The notes under the pieces are model-generated. The model was not told the origin of the DNA. It saw only the letters and a program-made list of their open reading frames with translations, and did not search any database. Positions 61,284-64,000 of a stretch of 64,000 nucleotides of DNA are shown one piece after another. The DNA comes from Pratylenchus scribneri (Eukaryota > Nematoda > Chromadorea > Rhabditida > Pratylenchidae): the NCBI GenBank assembly GCA_030063045.1, contig JAQSEB010000146.1, positions 558,001 through 622,000 of the forward strand. The letters are read 5' to 3'. The first letter of the stretch is position 1; every line of letters begins with the position of its first letter. The position numbers and the translations under genes are program-made.

Positions 61284-61810
61284 GGCAAACGTAAAGAAGT
61301 GTGGTCCCGCCGGGTTTTGATTTTAAAAATAAGGAAAACACGTTTCTAAAGATAATTTTGGCGCTGATAACGAATCTGAGCTCAGAATTTTTATATCTTG
61401 TCATCTTGGTAAGATATTGCCAACTTTTACAATGAAAAAGCAAAGGGGGGACCAAGGGCATTTTTGGTGAAAAAATTTTTAGGGTAAATATATAGCTCAT
61501 TCGACGCGGCTTGACGAGCAGAATCCAATGGTATCATTCTTAGATGGAAATATTTTGAAATTGCAAAGTTATGCTCGTCAAGCCGCGTCGAATGAGCTAT
61601 ATATTTACCCTAAAAATTTTTTCACCAAAAATGCCCTTGGTCCCCCCTTTGCTTTTTCATTTGTAAAAGTTGGCAATATCTTACCAAGATGACACGATAT
61701 AAAAATTCTGAGCTCAGATTCGTGTTCCTCGCAACGAATTACCCTTACTAGGGTTGTTTCCGAATGTATATTTCTAATTTTCGGCGGGACCACACTTCTT
61801 TACATTTGCC
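61284..61810. mobile_element. Second copy-type of the GGCAA transposon family, 8-bp target duplication
   Basis: Ends GGCAAACGTAAAGAAGTGTG and the complementary terminus, with one mismatch. TAATCAAC is duplicated at 61276-61283 and 61811-61818. Inner inverted blocks again contain the AAGGGCATTTTTGGTG sequence found in the element at 1148-1737. No coding capacity. It lies 86 nt upstream of the SNW1 start codon. Confidence 0.92.
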
Positions 61811-61895
61811 TAATCAACTATAAATTATTTTACATTTATCAATTTTTACAGATCAACAAAACATTTATTAAATTTTTTAAATAATAATACAACAA

Positions 61896-63872
61896 ATGTC
61901 GATTAAGTTGACCGAGTAAGTGTAAAAATCTAAATTAAAATATTATCTTCAATTTAGAATATTACCAAATCCAGTGCAAGAATCTCGTGATGAATGGTCA
62001 AGTGTTGTTACCCGAGATCCTTGGTTCAAAGGACATGAAGCCTCTTTAACTTTAACAAATTCATCAAATGCCATCGTCACTAAAGAGCCACCACCATATG
62101 GTCACAGAAAAGGCTATGTTCCTCGGATTCAAGAAGATTTTGGTGATGGAGGAGCTTTTCCAGAAATTTTCAGTGCTCAATATCCACTGGGTCCGATCTA
62201 TAAATGTTATTTCCACCATAAATTAACTGCTTATTTTTTAGGTATGGGGATGGATAAACCAGGCACCGGGGCGAAAAACACGGTTGCTCTACAATTTGAC
62301 ACAGAAGGGAAACTCCGGTTTGATGAAATTGCGCGGATTGGACATTCGAAGGATAAGGTCGGATTCAAAAGGGATTATATTTAGAGTTCTTAATATTTTA
62401 TTTAGATTGTTCATTCGCGTTTGGCAGATATGAAATCGAAGATAATTGATGACACAGACGAATCATTTCAAAAACCAACCGAGGACGAAATAAGAGATAC
62501 AACTGAAGCAACACGTCAAGCATTAGAAAAAATTACCACAGCAAAAATTGCCGCCGCATTGCCTGTTCAACATGCGAAAAAGACGGCTCCCGCGCAATAT
62601 GTTCGTTATACACCGAGTCAACAATCTGGAATGAATGCAGGTGGAGCGCAGCAACGAATTATTCGATTGGTAGAAGAACAAAAAGACCCAATGGAACCAC
62701 CTCGATTCAGGTTTCGAAACAGACTAATTATTGTATTTTTATTTTATAATATTTAGAGTCAATCAAAAAATTCCTCGAGCTCCTCCATCTCCACCGGCAC
62801 CAGTAATGCATTCACCCACTAGAAAGGTTCCAAACTATTAAGAATATTGCAATTCATTTTAATATTTTAAGATAAGTGCAAAGGAGCAGGCTGATTGGAA
62901 AATTCCTCCATGTATTTCGAATTGGAAGAACCCAAAAGGATACACTGTAGCTTTGGATAAACGATTGGCAGCTGATGGTCGTGGACTTCAACAAGTTCAT
63001 ATCAATGAGAATTTTGCAAAAATGGCCGAGGCATTAAGTATTGCCGAAAGAAAAGCTCGTGAAGCTGTTGAGACACGCTCTCAAATGGAACGCCGAATTG
63101 CGCAGAATAAAAAGACGGAACAAGAGAAAAGGATGAGGGAAATGGCACAGAATGCTCGATTGGAAAGGGCACAAGCACTTCGAAAAGCGGAAGAGGATGA
63201 ACCAGAAGCAAAGGAAGAGGCTAAAGAACGGGAACAAGTTCGCCGTGATCGGATGGATGAGCACCGAAAAGAGCGGAACATTGCTCGATCAAGACCGGAT
63301 AAATTGGAGAAATTAAGACGAGATAAAGAGAGGGACATAAGTGAGAAGATCGCTTTGGGGTTGCCTGATTCTCGGGCCAAAGCAGCTGGTGAGACCCAAT
63401 TCGATTCGCGCCTCTTCAATCAAACTGGGGTAATTTTTATATTCATAAATCATAACATCAATTAATTTATTCTATTTAAAGGGACTTGATAGCGGTGGGA
63501 TTGACGATGAAACCTATACTGCATACGATAAACCGTGGCGTCCTCAAGATAGTGTCCAACAACATATATATCGACCGCGTAAGCAGGAATTAATGTTCCC
63601 ATTTTTAATTCTTTATTTATAGGCAAAGATATTGACAGCAGCATTTATGGGGCAGATCTCGACCTACAAGAAGGAACACGCTCCGGTCCTGTTCAGGTTT
63701 TAAAAATTATAATTTATTAGTTCATTCGAACAATACATTTTAGTTTGAACGAGATGAAGATGATATTTTCGGTTTGGGTGAATTGTTGCAGTCAAATACA
63801 TCTGCGACCTCTTCATCTAACAAGCGTAAAGCAACAGACGAAACAAAAGAAAGCAAGCGCAGTCGAAAATAA
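61896..63872 (+). CDS. skp-1: SNW1/SKIP spliceosome and transcription co-regulator
   Basis: Nuclear spliceosomal (Prp45-type) protein and transcription cofactor. Start at 61896 (MSIKLTE), then DEWSSVVTRDPWF, PPPYGHRKGYVPRIQEDFGD, GGAFPEI, GKLRFDEIARIGHSKDK and the SNW core: AQYVRYTPSQQSG, QRIIRLVEEQKDPMEPPRFR, IPRAPPSPPAPVMHSPTRK, CISNWKNPKGYTVALDKRLA and ADGRGLQQVHINENFAKMAE. The name-giving SNWKN motif is intact. A charged helical region (about 63060-63330), then RDISEKIALGLP, QFDSRLFNQT and IYGADLDLQEGTRSGPVQFE follow. A basic tail KESKRSRK ends at 63872. Introns interrupt AFPEI|...QYPL and RFR|VNQKIPR. The transposon just upstream may sit in the promoter. Confidence 0.95.
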
Positions 63873-64000
63873 AATGTTTGAATTTTTTCATCTACGCATC
63901 ACATATTTTTTTTGAAATTTGAATGAATATTAAAGTTCCATTTCTTTTATTTAACGGTTATCACTGAAAAATACCATTTTTTTTGATAAATATTATCATT

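Overview
The window reads as compact, AT-rich nuclear DNA from a nematode; the species cannot be told from the sequence. The reasons are: very short AT-rich introns (mostly 40-60 nt, GT...TTTTAG/TTTCAG), genes nearly abutting on one strand with 130-340 nt gaps (operon-like), an HtrL/YibB-type glycosyltransferase-like gene of a class familiar from nematodes, and best-remembered matches to C. elegans genes (ddb-1, mys-2, ret-1, let-721, fsn-1, byn-1, memo-1, taf-3, ppk-3, skp-1). All identities come from reading translated exons against remembered family sequences; no search was run, and gene symbols are C. elegans-style names for the presumed orthologue.

Layout. 1-3642 (-): a MOF-type histone acetyltransferase followed by the 5' part of DDB1. 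4188-4723: a large foldback transposon. 5228-6924 (+): reticulon with two alternative first exons. 7433-14943 (-): four tightly packed genes, ETF-ubiquinone oxidoreductase, FSN-1/FBXO45, mitochondrial ribosomal protein L3 and bystin, a likely operon read right to left. 16523-19025 (+): KLHDC3-like kelch protein. 19674-21570 (-): HtrL/YibB-like type II membrane protein. 21.6-27.3 kb: long gene-poor stretch. 27287-29709 (+): synaptotagmin. 30155-35756 (-): MEMO1 and TAF3. 36923-37958 (+): Mn superoxide dismutase. 38138-39010 (-): candidate neuropeptide precursor. 39557-44754 (+): PIKfyve. 45052-52652 (-): leucyl-tRNA synthetase, TMEM65 and FAM98, possibly a second operon. 53881-56033 (+): claspin-like. 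58487-59416 (+): Shisa/WBP1-like membrane protein. 59838-60892 (+): secreted Gly/Tyr-rich repeat protein. 61896-63872 (+): SNW1/SKIP.

The genes are mostly housekeeping: chromatin and transcription, ribosome, mitochondrial redox, translation, ubiquitin ligases, lipid kinase and synapse. They do not form one pathway. The unusual signals lie in gene architecture and mobile DNA: clusters of 14-20 nt microexons at active-site or zinc-ligand codons (memo-1, taf-3, synaptotagmin, lars-1), a hairpin transposon that coincides almost exactly with a whole intron of lars-1, a non-autonomous transposon family with matching 8-bp target duplications, foldback elements with telomere-like cores, and a new-looking amidated-peptide precursor.
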